From assembly GCA_948579355.1 (NCBI GenBank), contig CAPAOV010000001.1, positions 1 to 64,000 of the forward strand: DNA of 64,000 nucleotides. The letters run 5' to 3'. The stretch comes from an uncultured Eubacterium sp. (GTDB taxonomy: Bacteria > Bacillota > Clostridia > Lachnospirales > Lachnospiraceae). Below the pieces are notes generated by a model. It ran no database searches, had not been told where the DNA came from, and saw only the letters and a program-made list of their open reading frames with translations. The translations under genes and the position numbers were made by a program. Positions within the stretch are counted from its first letter, which is position 1, and every line of letters begins with the position of its first letter. Below are positions 33,524 to 40,389 of the stretch, piece after piece.

Positions 33524-35331
33524 GTGAGAAGAAAAGACGCGGAAGCAAAATGAGAAATATATGCTCTAATGTTTATTTCATTATCCGGCTATTTTTTCGG
33601 GCGACGCCAATCTATGGTTTTAGCATTATTGTAGAGGCGGTCCGGCATAATTTAGTTAATTTTTTAGAGCAGACGATATGCGTCTGGTTGATATTGGACT
33701 TTATCGAGACAGGGAAACCATATTCACATGTTTTGTATGTAGTGGGATTGTTTTTAATTCTTGATGTTGCAGCGGCAGCAGTCAGTAATTTGTATGAGCA
33801 GCGAATTAAACTGCGGTATCTGCCTGTCGCGCAGAAAGCATTAAAGTCGATGCTTTATGACAAGGCGGAACAAGTAGATTTGTCCTGTTATGACGACGCG
33901 GAGTATTATGATGATTTCATGTTGTCTATAGCGGAGTCTGACAATGCCATCAGCCGGGCAGAAAACCTGTTGCGGATGATTTTTGGAAGCGCTACCGTAC
34001 TTATCTGTTACGGCACATTTTTTGTGACACAGGATGTCACTTCTGTTCTCTTTGTCCTCTTATCTTTTATCTTGCGGACAATCGTATCAAACTGCTTAAA
34101 CAAGTGGAGGTATCGAATCCGTCAGGAAGAGAATCCGCTGGAGCGCAAGCGGGAGTGCGTCAAACGCATTTTTTATCTGCGGCAGTATGCCAAAGAACTG
34201 CGCCTTAACAAAGAGGCGTCGGCTGTTATGCATGACGAGTTTAATCGAATTAATGAGGAGTTATACGCTGTCCGCAAGCGTATGGGCTTCAAATGTTTTT
34301 TGCTGGATTTCACAGCCAAATATCTTGTTTCGGATTTTGCACTGGATATCGTGTACGTGCTGTATCTGATATTGAAAGTCGTAATCCATCAGACGATTTC
34401 TCTGAGCGGGGTAGTCGTTCTCTATAATTCGGCGGCGAATTTGCGGCGCGGTTTCGCAATGGTTGTGGATTTGGGGCCGTATGCGCTGGAGACGTCTCTC
34501 TATGTCGAAAAAATACGTTCTTTTTTAGGGAGAGAGAGCAGGATAGAAAATAAAAAAATGCGTGACATACCAGAGGGAGTGGCTACAATTGAATGCCGTA
34601 ACGTTTCCTTTGGTTATCAAAAAGATAAGCTCATACTAAAACAGATTAACCTGACGCTCCGGCCAAAAGAAAAAGTGGCGTTAGTCGGCTACAACGGGGC
34701 TGGAAAGACAACGCTCATCAAGTTGCTGCTGCGGCTGTATGACCCGACAGACGGAGTTATTTTGTTGAATGGCAATGACATAAGAGAATATGACGTCAAT
34801 GAATATCGTCGTTACATAGGAGTGGTATTTCAGGATTTCCAGTTGTTTGCCGCAACAGTGTCGGAAAATATTGTTATGGACAAAATGAGGAAAGAGTACG
34901 AGCCATCGGTGTTAGCGTCCGTTTGCAAGAGCGGTTTCCATAAGAAGCTGAAGACACTGCCAAAGGGAATCGCACAGCAACTGACAAGGGAATTTTGTGA
35001 AGACGGAGTGGAGCTCTCGGGAGGGGAAAGACAAAAACTTGCCGTAGCGAGAGCATTCTATAAAAATGCGGGCGTCGTTTTCTTAGATGAACCCTCTTCT
35101 TCACTGGACCCATTAGCCGAATATCAATTGAACGAGGCAATGAAAGAAGTGGCAAAAGAAAAGACGGTCCTGCTAATCTCCCATCGGCTTTCGACAACAA
35201 GAAATGCTGATATCATCTATGTTATGGAGCAGGGGGAAGTAGTCGAACAGGGAACACATGAGGAGCTGGCGGCAGGAGAGGGCGTCTATGCAAGAATGTG
35301 GTCTGTGCAGGCGAATCGGTATTTGTGCTGA
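33520..35331 (+). CDS. ABC exporter half-transporter, membrane plus ATPase (second)
   Basis: A 603-residue protein organised like the preceding one, with GYNGAGKTTLIK, LSGGERQK, VVFLDEPSSSLD and ISHRLS. Both catalytic sites look complete. Shared stretches between the pair (for example VSFxYQKD and REY) show a paralogous origin. ATG 33520 overlaps the previous stop (ATGA), with GAGGAGG upstream. No precursor peptide, modifying enzyme or peptidase domain was found beside it, so the cargo is unknown. Confidence 0.88.
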   Translation: MSEKKRRGSKMRNICSNVYFIIRLFFRATPIYGFSIIVEAVRHNLVNFLEQTICVWLILDFIETGKPYSHVLYVVGLFLILDVAAAAVSNLYEQRIKLRYLPVAQKALKSMLYDKAEQVDLSCYDDAEYYDDFMLSIAESDNAISRAENLLRMIFGSATVLICYGTFFVTQDVTSVLFVLLSFILRTIVSNCLNKWRYRIRQEENPLERKRECVKRIFYLRQYAKELRLNKEASAVMHDEFNRINEELYAVRKRMGFKCFLLDFTAKYLVSDFALDIVYVLYLILKVVIHQTISLSGVVVLYNSAANLRRGFAMVVDLGPYALETSLYVEKIRSFLGRESRIENKKMRDIPEGVATIECRNVSFGYQKDKLILKQINLTLRPKEKVALVGYNGAGKTTLIKLLLRLYDPTDGVILLNGNDIREYDVNEYRRYIGVVFQDFQLFAATVSENIVMDKMRKEYEPSVLASVCKSGFHKKLKTLPKGIAQQLTREFCEDGVELSGGERQKLAVARAFYKNAGVVFLDEPSSSLDPLAEYQLNEAMKEVAKEKTVLLISHRLSTTRNADIIYVMEQGEVVEQGTHEELAAGEGVYARMWSVQANRYLC

Positions 35332-35408
35332 TGTGGTAAAGTATGAGGAACGGGAGTTTAAGAAACAGCAGAAATCTTATACGGAAAAGCCCTTCGACAG
35401 GGTGGTAG

Positions 35409-35477
35409 CCTCCCAAGCTGTCACTGTAAACTTAGCCGGTGTAATTTATGATAGCCGGACTTACACCAGATGGGAGG
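35409..35477 (+). promoter_or_regulatory. Self-pairing leader that hides the toxin ribosome site
   Basis: CCTCCCA (35409-35415) is perfectly complementary to TGGGAGG (35471-35477), which contains the toxin Shine-Dalgarno. Nested inside, GGTGTAA (35438-35444) pairs with TTACACC (35461-35467). A transcript starting upstream of 35409 would fold with the ribosome site closed. Confidence 0.6.
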
Positions 35478-35485
35478 TGACGCTG

Positions 35486-35602
35486 ATGACAGATTATGAA
35501 ACTATTATGGTTTTTCTGGGAATACTGGCTCTGCTGGTATCTTTCGGAACTCTTCTGATAGCGTTGCTTGCCTACATAGATAGGAAGAACAAGCGAAAAT
35601 AA
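35486..35602 (+). CDS. Putative holin-like toxin of a type I toxin-antitoxin locus
   Basis: A 38-residue peptide: short acidic N-terminus (MTDYETIM), one membrane segment (VFLGILALLVSFGTLLIALL) and a basic tail (DRKNKRK). This layout and the M-T-D-Y-E-x-x-M start match the putative holin-like toxins (Hol-Tox) of Firmicutes, related to TxpA-type type I toxins that depolarise the membrane. ATG 35486 follows GGAGGTGA. A longer in-frame reading from 35258 is unlikely because it overlaps the ABC gene and lacks a ribosome site. Confidence 0.7.
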   Translation: MTDYETIMVFLGILALLVSFGTLLIALLAYIDRKNKRK

Positions 35603-35737
35603 AAAATGCCTAACCTGTCGTGCAAACAGGCTAGGCGGTGTCCTTTAGGACATTATACCTTTTGCTTGGGAGCATCCACTTTTGGAGTGGGATACTATCC
35701 GTTGAAGAGGCATCTGTTCCCGCAGATGCCTTTCTTT
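35597..35737 (-). ncRNA. Predicted antisense antitoxin RNA (RatA-like)
   Basis: A minus-strand promoter (35744-35772) would start an RNA near 35737. It would end at a minus-strand terminator: an 11-base stem at 35608-35636 with one mismatch, followed by a T-rich tract (complement of 35597-35607). The RNA of about 140 bases would be complementary to the toxin mRNA 3' region and stop codon. This convergent arrangement is that of txpA/ratA. Expression is not shown. Confidence 0.5.
35708..35737 (+). terminator. Terminator of the toxin mRNA
   Basis: AGGCATCTG pairs perfectly with CAGATGCCT (loop six bases), followed by TTCTTT. Confidence 0.8.
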
Positions 35738-35811
35738 ACACTCAATATAACATAGTCATGGCAGAAATTCAAGCATAGAATTTCTGCGCCGTTTCCATGA
35801 ATTGTGAGTGT
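35736..35811. repeat. Nested inverted repeats around the antisense promoter
   Basis: The outer pair is TACACTCA (35736-35743) with TGAGTGTA near 35804-35811. The inner pair is the perfect ten-base GCAGAAATTC/GAATTTCTGC (35761-35787, loop seven). The inner repeat overlaps the antisense -35 box. It could be an operator, a mobile-element remnant or a structured RNA end. Confidence 0.45.
35744..35772 (-). promoter_or_regulatory. Promoter for the antisense RNA
   Basis: On the minus strand, TTGAAT (35767-35772), exactly 17 bases, TATATT (35744-35749). Confidence 0.55.
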
Positions 35812-35837
35812 ACCTTTATCATTTAATTTTCATTGTA

Positions 35838-36003
35838 CTAGTGTCTCGTCGCGTTGATATTTAATAAAATCACGCAGGATATTTGTTCATCTGCAAGGCG
35901 GATTTTCGACGGCGTAGCGGTGGCTACGGCTAGAAAATTCAACGTAGCAGATGAACAAATAGACAAGTGAGTTTAACTAATTATCAACGAGACAAGACAC
36001 TAG
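35838..36003. mobile_element. 166-bp palindromic MITE-like element
   Basis: Both ends carry imperfect inverted repeats of about 36 bases beginning CTAGTGTCT at the left and ending AGACACTAG-like at the right. Inside, TATTTGTTCATCTGC is matched perfectly by its complement (15 bases), with further pairing toward a GC-rich centre containing GGCGTAGCGGTGGCTACGGC. It encodes nothing. The right end overlaps the trpS stop codon (36000-36002). The layout fits a non-autonomous miniature element or an intergenic palindromic repeat family. Confidence 0.65.
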
Positions 36004-37043
36004 GCAAAATAATCAATCTTCATCGCCTGTTTCACTTCCTGCAGCGTTTCGGCGGCAACTTCTTTTGCCTTTTTGCTTCCCTCTCGCAGTATTTCCATAA
36101 CGGCAGGAACATCTTTTTCCCATTCTTTCCGGCGCGCCTGAATAGGAGATAACTCTTCCATAAGGACAGAGTATAAGAATTTTTTCACTTTGACATCGCC
36201 TAAGCCTCCGCGTGTGTAGTGGTCTTTCAGTTCTTGCAGACAGCTATACTCCGGAAGATATTCGGCAAACAGTTCATCCTTACAGAAAGCATCCAGATAA
36301 GTAAAGACGGTATTGCCCTCCAGTTTGCCGGGGTCTTCGATGCGGATATGTTCGGGGTCAGTAAACATACTCATAATTTTTTTACGGATATCGTCCGGTT
36401 CATCCGAAAGATAAATACAGTTTCCGAGCGATTTACTCATCTTTGCTTTGCCGTCGGTGCCCGGAAGACGGCTGCAAATCTCGTTATCCGGTAAAAGCGC
36501 TTTCGGTTCAACTAAAACTTCGTCATAAGTAGTATTGAAACTGCGGACAATCTCACGCGCCTGCTCTATCATCGGAAGCTGGTCTTCGCCGACCGGAACC
36601 GTAGTAGCTTTAAAGGCGGTAATGTCGGCGGCCTGACTAATCGGATAGGTAAAGAAACCAACCGGAATGCTGGAATTAAAACCACGCAGAGAGATTTCAG
36701 ATTTAACGGTAGGATTTCTTTTCAGGCGGGATACCGTAACCAGATTGCTATAATAAAAAGTCAGTTCCGTCAGTTCTGACACATAAGACTGGATAAAGAG
36801 ATTAACTTTCTCCGGATTTAGACCGCAGGAGAGATAATCAAGCGCAACTTCGGAAATGTTTTTGCGGACTTTCTCAGGATTGTCGGCATTATCCGTGAGA
36901 GCCTGTGCATCGGCAATCATTATATATATATCATCATATTCACCTGAATTTTGCAATTCTACACGACGTTTTAAAGAACCGACATAATGACCTGCATGAA
37001 GTTTTCCCGTAGGGCGGTCGCCGGTTAAAATAATTTTTTTCAT
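36000..37043 (-). CDS. trpS: Tryptophanyl-tRNA synthetase
   Basis: A 347-residue class I synthetase that charges tRNA(Trp). GKLHAGHYVGSL near the N-terminus is the HIGH motif, and GKAKMSKSLGN at about residue 205 is the KMSKS loop. The start at 37043 follows GGAGG; an upstream in-frame start at 37058 is less likely. No T-box leader was found. The stop codon TAG is shared with the end of the palindromic element. Confidence 0.95.
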   Translation of the reverse strand: MKKIILTGDRPTGKLHAGHYVGSLKRRVELQNSGEYDDIYIMIADAQALTDNADNPEKVRKNISEVALDYLSCGLNPEKVNLFIQSYVSELTELTFYYSNLVTVSRLKRNPTVKSEISLRGFNSSIPVGFFTYPISQAADITAFKATTVPVGEDQLPMIEQAREIVRSFNTTYDEVLVEPKALLPDNEICSRLPGTDGKAKMSKSLGNCIYLSDEPDDIRKKIMSMFTDPEHIRIEDPGKLEGNTVFTYLDAFCKDELFAEYLPEYSCLQELKDHYTRGGLGDVKVKKFLYSVLMEELSPIQARRKEWEKDVPAVMEILREGSKKAKEVAAETLQEVKQAMKIDYFA

Positions 37044-37133
37044 ACTTTCCTCCATCATATGCTTTTTGAGGGATTTTCAATATACTGTCCTGAGTATCGG
37101 CTATCTAAGCAGCATAATCCCTGATTTGATATT

Positions 37134-37162
37134 ATTTTAATGGGATTTTAAATAAAAGTCAA
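37134..37162 (-). promoter_or_regulatory. Promoter for trpS
   Basis: On the minus strand, TTGACT (37157-37162), 17 bases, TAAAAT (37134-37139). Confidence 0.6.
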
Positions 37163-37194
37163 TGTCGGGGAAAAATAAAAACTGCTTTTTGTTA

Positions 37195-37223
37195 TTGAAA
37201 TAAGAAATAAAAGATTTTATAAT
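37195..37223 (+). promoter_or_regulatory. Promoter for the xylanase gene
   Basis: TTGAAA (37195-37200), 17-base spacer, TATAAT (37218-37223). Leader about 75 bases. No clear cre site was seen. Confidence 0.7.
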
Positions 37224-37302
37224 AAAGGAACAAAACGATGTGGCATTGCTGTCTAAAGAGGTAAAGGCAGCGCTGTCAGGCAGACAGAATGGAGGTTACG
37301 AT

Positions 37303-38469
37303 GTGAAGACAGGAAGTAAAATGTTTTTGGCGGCGGTGTTGTCCGTTGTCCTGATGACAGGATGTGGAGGCGAAAAAGCGCCGCAAAATACCGGAGCGCC
37401 GGCAAATGGGGAGACAGCCAGCGGGCAGAGCGCACAGGCGGCAACCAATCTCAAAGACGCTTTTGCCGACAATTTCAGTGTGGGTGTCGCAGTAAACCCA
37501 TATCAGCTTACGGACAAAGAAATTTCGCAAGTTGTCACGGACAATTTTAACAGTATCACCATGGAAAATGCGATGAAGCCGGAAAGCGTATTAGACCAGT
37601 ATGCCTCGGAGGCGAGTGCGGATGGAATGCCGGAGATTAAAGAGGATGTGCTGGATGAAGTTCTCTCACTGGCAAAGAGAAACAATCTGAAAGTAAGAGG
37701 GCATTGCCTCGTCTGGCACAGTCAGACGCCGGAGTGGTTCTTCTGTGAAAAATATGATGCTGCCAATAAAAAAGTAAATAAGGCGACGATGAAAAAGCGC
37801 ATGGAGAGCTATATACAGAAAGTGCTGACGTATTGTCAGCAAAAATATCCAGACATTGTGTATGCTTGGGATGTTGTCAATGAGGCGGCCGACGACGGGG
37901 GTGGATACCGCACTGACAGTAAGTGGTATGAGGTGTATGGCGACGAGTCTTATATTGAAGACGCCTTTACCTTTGCCCGCAAATATGCAGACAAAAATGT
38001 GAAGCTGTTCCTTAACGATTATAACTCTTACATCTTTGCGAAGACAAATACAATGGTGGAGATATTGAAAAAGCTGGATAAGAAAAAGCTGGTAGACGGC
38101 GTTGGCTGCCAGAGCCATTGGGATATGAGCTTTCCGGATTCTGGTATGTTAGAAGATGAAATCGAGGCGTTCAGCCAGATAGAGGGATTGGAAATCCAGT
38201 ATACGGAAATTGATATGCACAATACAGATAATTCGGAAGAGGGATTGAAAGCACAGGCAGACCGCTATAAAGAATTTTTCGACGTCATTGTCAAAGCCGA
38301 CAGGGAGGGAAAGATAGACGTCACAAACGTAACTTTCTGGGGACTGAACGACGAAGTGACGTGGCTGACTTCCTTTAAAGGGGAGACAAGTTATCCGCTT
38401 CTGTTTGATTCATCCAATGAAAAGAAGCCTTGTTACGATAGTCTTTTGCAACTGGCAAATTCAAAATGA
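37303..38469 (+). CDS. GH10 endo-1,4-beta-xylanase, lipoprotein
   Basis: A 388-residue surface lipoprotein: signal ending in the lipobox LMTGC near residue 17, a short Gly/Ala/Asn linker, then a GH10 domain. The acid/base is Glu194 in WDVVNEAADDGG and the nucleophile is Glu302 in IQYTEIDMHN. VRGHCLVWHSQTPEWFF and TFWGLNDEVTWL are further GH10 marks. It cuts internal beta-1,4 xylan bonds at the cell surface, suggesting a plant-fibre-degrading gut organism. GTG 37303 follows GGAGG. No carbohydrate-binding module or transporter is adjacent. Confidence 0.92.
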   Translation: MKTGSKMFLAAVLSVVLMTGCGGEKAPQNTGAPANGETASGQSAQAATNLKDAFADNFSVGVAVNPYQLTDKEISQVVTDNFNSITMENAMKPESVLDQYASEASADGMPEIKEDVLDEVLSLAKRNNLKVRGHCLVWHSQTPEWFFCEKYDAANKKVNKATMKKRMESYIQKVLTYCQQKYPDIVYAWDVVNEAADDGGGYRTDSKWYEVYGDESYIEDAFTFARKYADKNVKLFLNDYNSYIFAKTNTMVEILKKLDKKKLVDGVGCQSHWDMSFPDSGMLEDEIEAFSQIEGLEIQYTEIDMHNTDNSEEGLKAQADRYKEFFDVIVKADREGKIDVTNVTFWGLNDEVTWLTSFKGETSYPLLFDSSNEKKPCYDSLLQLANSK

Positions 38470-38618
38470 TTGAGGGAGAATAGAAATCATTATATAGTAC
38501 AGCGATAATATCAAAAACTACATATTTGTTGTACTAGCATAACAAAGACAAGCATATAGTATACCAATGTTTCAGTTTGATGCGGGATACCGTTCCCGAT
38601 GAAGAAATGGGGGAAAAC

Positions 38619-39536
38619 ATGAATAACTATATGCGCATAATGATTTATCTGAGGACAAAAGAAGATACCAATCAGACAACAGGATATTTACGTTTAGAGA
38701 GAAAAGGAGGATATCTCTTTTTCTCTCTCGTGTTGACGGGAACGGTTATGCCGGCCGAATGTCCGATTTATATCGTGTACGATAAGGAAGACAGGCAGCA
38801 GCGTTATTGCGTAGGATATACGAGCGGGGCAGAGAACAGCGAGGGGCGTATACTGCTGTCGCAACTGCCGCACAGAGAATGTGAAACAAAAATATATGGC
38901 GCCTTGGTTGGCACGGAGGAGAGTTATCTGACAGGAACCGTTAATTCACAATTTGAACTGCCGGTGTGGCGGCAGGAAGCGCCGCCGGAGGAAGAGATTG
39001 TGCAGGAGCAGGAAACGCCGCCAGAGGAAGAAATCGTGCAGGAGCAGGAAGCGCCGCCAGAAGAAGAAATCGTGCAGGAGCAGGAAGCGCCGCCAGAGGA
39101 AGAGATTGTGCAGGAGCAGGAGGCGCCGCCGGAAGAAGAGATTGTGCAGGAGCAGGAGGCGCCGTCAGAGGAGGAAGAATCCCTGCAGGGGCAGGAAATG
39201 CCGAAAAAAGATGTCTCGCAGGAGCCTCCCATTTTTGAGGATGATGAATTGGTTTGGTGCCGCCGGATTCATCCGGCTGAAATATCCGGTATGCATCCGG
39301 CTGAGTGGTATTTAGTGGCTAATTCCTTTTTGCTTCAGGGGTATTACAATTACCATCACCTGATTTATGCATCGGACGGGAAAAAGATATATGTCGGCGT
39401 TCCCGGGCAGTATTACCGGAGAGAAATATATATGGCGAAACGTTTTGGCTTTCCCATTTTTAAGGGCAGGCGAAAGAAATCAATCAGTATAGGTGACTTC
39501 GGATATTGGTTACGCGAGGTCAAGAAAGATGTGTAG
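38619..39536 (+). CDS. DUF6128-type protein with acidic tandem repeats
   Basis: A 305-residue protein in three parts. Residues 1-115 form a beta-rich N-terminal domain. A repeat region follows (about 120-190) with five copies of a 12-residue unit E-A-P-P-E-E-E-I-V-Q-E-Q and a degenerate sixth. The C-terminal domain (about 205-305; WCRRIHPAEISGMHPAEWYLV, YVGVPGQYYRREIYMAKRFGFP) matches the DUF6128 domain of Lachnospiraceae as I recall it. No signal peptide is seen. ATG 38619 follows GGGGGA. It lies two bases before tadA. Function unknown. Confidence 0.7.
   Translation: MNNYMRIMIYLRTKEDTNQTTGYLRLERKGGYLFFSLVLTGTVMPAECPIYIVYDKEDRQQRYCVGYTSGAENSEGRILLSQLPHRECETKIYGALVGTEESYLTGTVNSQFELPVWRQEAPPEEEIVQEQETPPEEEIVQEQEAPPEEEIVQEQEAPPEEEIVQEQEAPPEEEIVQEQEAPSEEEESLQGQEMPKKDVSQEPPIFEDDELVWCRRIHPAEISGMHPAEWYLVANSFLLQGYYNYHHLIYASDGKKIYVGVPGQYYRREIYMAKRFGFPIFKGRRKKSISIGDFGYWLREVKKDV
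38976..39194 (+). repeat. Coding tandem repeat, 36-nt period
   Basis: Five contiguous 36-base units (38976-39155) and a diverged sixth. Units differ by a few mostly silent changes (gga/aga, gag/gaa). There are no spacers, so it is not a CRISPR array. Confidence 0.9.
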
Positions 39537-39538
39537 GA

Positions 39539-40003
39539 ATGACGCAGGATGAAAAGTATATGAGACAGGCAATTTTGCAGGCGAAGAAAGCGTATGCAAA
39601 CGAAGAGACACCAATCGGATGTGTTATTGTATATGAGGATAAAATTATAGCGCGCGGATACAATAAGAGGAACCGGAAAAAAAACACATTGGCACATGCA
39701 GAACTGCTTGCCATCAATAAGGCAAGCCGTGTCATGGGGGACTGGCGGCTGGAAGAGTGTACGATGTATGTGACGCTCGAGCCATGTCCGATGTGTGCCG
39801 GCGCAATCGTACAGGCGCGCATTCCAAGAGTAGTAATCGGCAGCATGAATCCCAAAGCAGGGTGCGCGGGTTCAGTAATGAATTTGCTGCAAAACGACGG
39901 TTTTAACCATCAGGTGCAACTGACGGCAGGCGTTTTGAAAGAGGAGTGCAGTATGCTGATGAGTCGATTCTTTCAGGAATTGCGACAAAAGAGAAAAGGT
40001 TAA
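39539..40003 (+). CDS. tadA: tRNA-specific adenosine deaminase
   Basis: A 154-residue zinc deaminase that makes inosine at position 34 of tRNA(Arg). The zinc and catalytic motif HAE (in LAHAELLAIN) and PCPMCAGAIVQARIPRVVIG are present. ATG 39539 gives the usual N-terminus (DEKYMRQAILQAKKA). The ribosome site is weak, and a TTG at 39506 is in frame. The SRP RNA promoter overlaps the region just after its stop. Confidence 0.93.
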   Translation: MTQDEKYMRQAILQAKKAYANEETPIGCVIVYEDKIIARGYNKRNRKKNTLAHAELLAINKASRVMGDWRLEECTMYVTLEPCPMCAGAIVQARIPRVVIGSMNPKAGCAGSVMNLLQNDGFNHQVQLTAGVLKEECSMLMSRFFQELRQKRKG

Positions 40004-40004
40004 G

Positions 40005-40033
40005 TTGACATGTACCGTAAAAACAGATATAAT
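40005..40033 (+). promoter_or_regulatory. Promoter for SRP RNA
   Basis: Consensus TTGACA (40005-40010), 17 bases, consensus TATAAT (40028-40033). A perfect match, as expected for a stable RNA gene. Confidence 0.9.
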
Positions 40034-40039
40034 CAACAA

Positions 40040-40316
40040 TGTAAATTTCCGTGCAACTGGGGAGTTAGCGGTGCCCTGAACCTGCAATCCGCTATAGCAG
40101 GAGTGTTGCCCTGTCGAGGGCCTTTTGACGGAGAGCCGGCCGGAGTAAGTGGCGATGACGCTTGGGTCTTGCGCAACAGGAACTTGCGAACCGTGTCAGG
40201 TCAGGAATGAAGCAGCACTAAGCAAACTTTTCTGTGTGACGCGAGGGCGCCTGAGCCGAGTTTACTGCTTCGGTAACGTCTCTGGATTTTGGTTCGACAC
40301 AGGGTGCACGGATTTT
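40040..40316 (+). ncRNA. ffs: Signal recognition particle RNA, large Bacillus type
   Basis: The Alu-domain start (GGGGAGTTAGCGGTGCCCTG) and the S-domain (GTCAGGTCAGGAATGAAGCA near 40196-40215) are clear. The 5' end TTCCGTGCA pairs with TGCACGGAT at the 3' end, closing helix 5. About 270 bases, the length of Firmicutes SRP RNAs. Position after tadA is standard. Confidence 0.95.
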
Positions 40317-40389
40317 CAATCATAAACAGGATAAATGTGAGAATAAACTGTATGTGAGACCGCCGGATTAGATAGGCAGAGGTGTGATT

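Noticed and set aside
35258..35602. A 114-residue protein reading through the holin-like toxin
   Set aside because: It begins inside the ABC gene without a ribosome site; the GGAGG-preceded ATG at 35486 explains the conserved part.
37044..37240. T-box leader upstream of trpS
   Set aside because: The leader is short and lacks the conserved T-box antiterminator core; an ordinary promoter is found instead.
38976..39194. 36-base repeats considered as a CRISPR array
   Set aside because: Repeats are contiguous with no spacers, lie in frame in a coding gene and no cas genes are near.
38924..39232. Antisense reading frame rich in Ser/Cys repeats opposite the acidic repeats
   Set aside because: It is a by-product of the coding tandem repeat and has no start signals.
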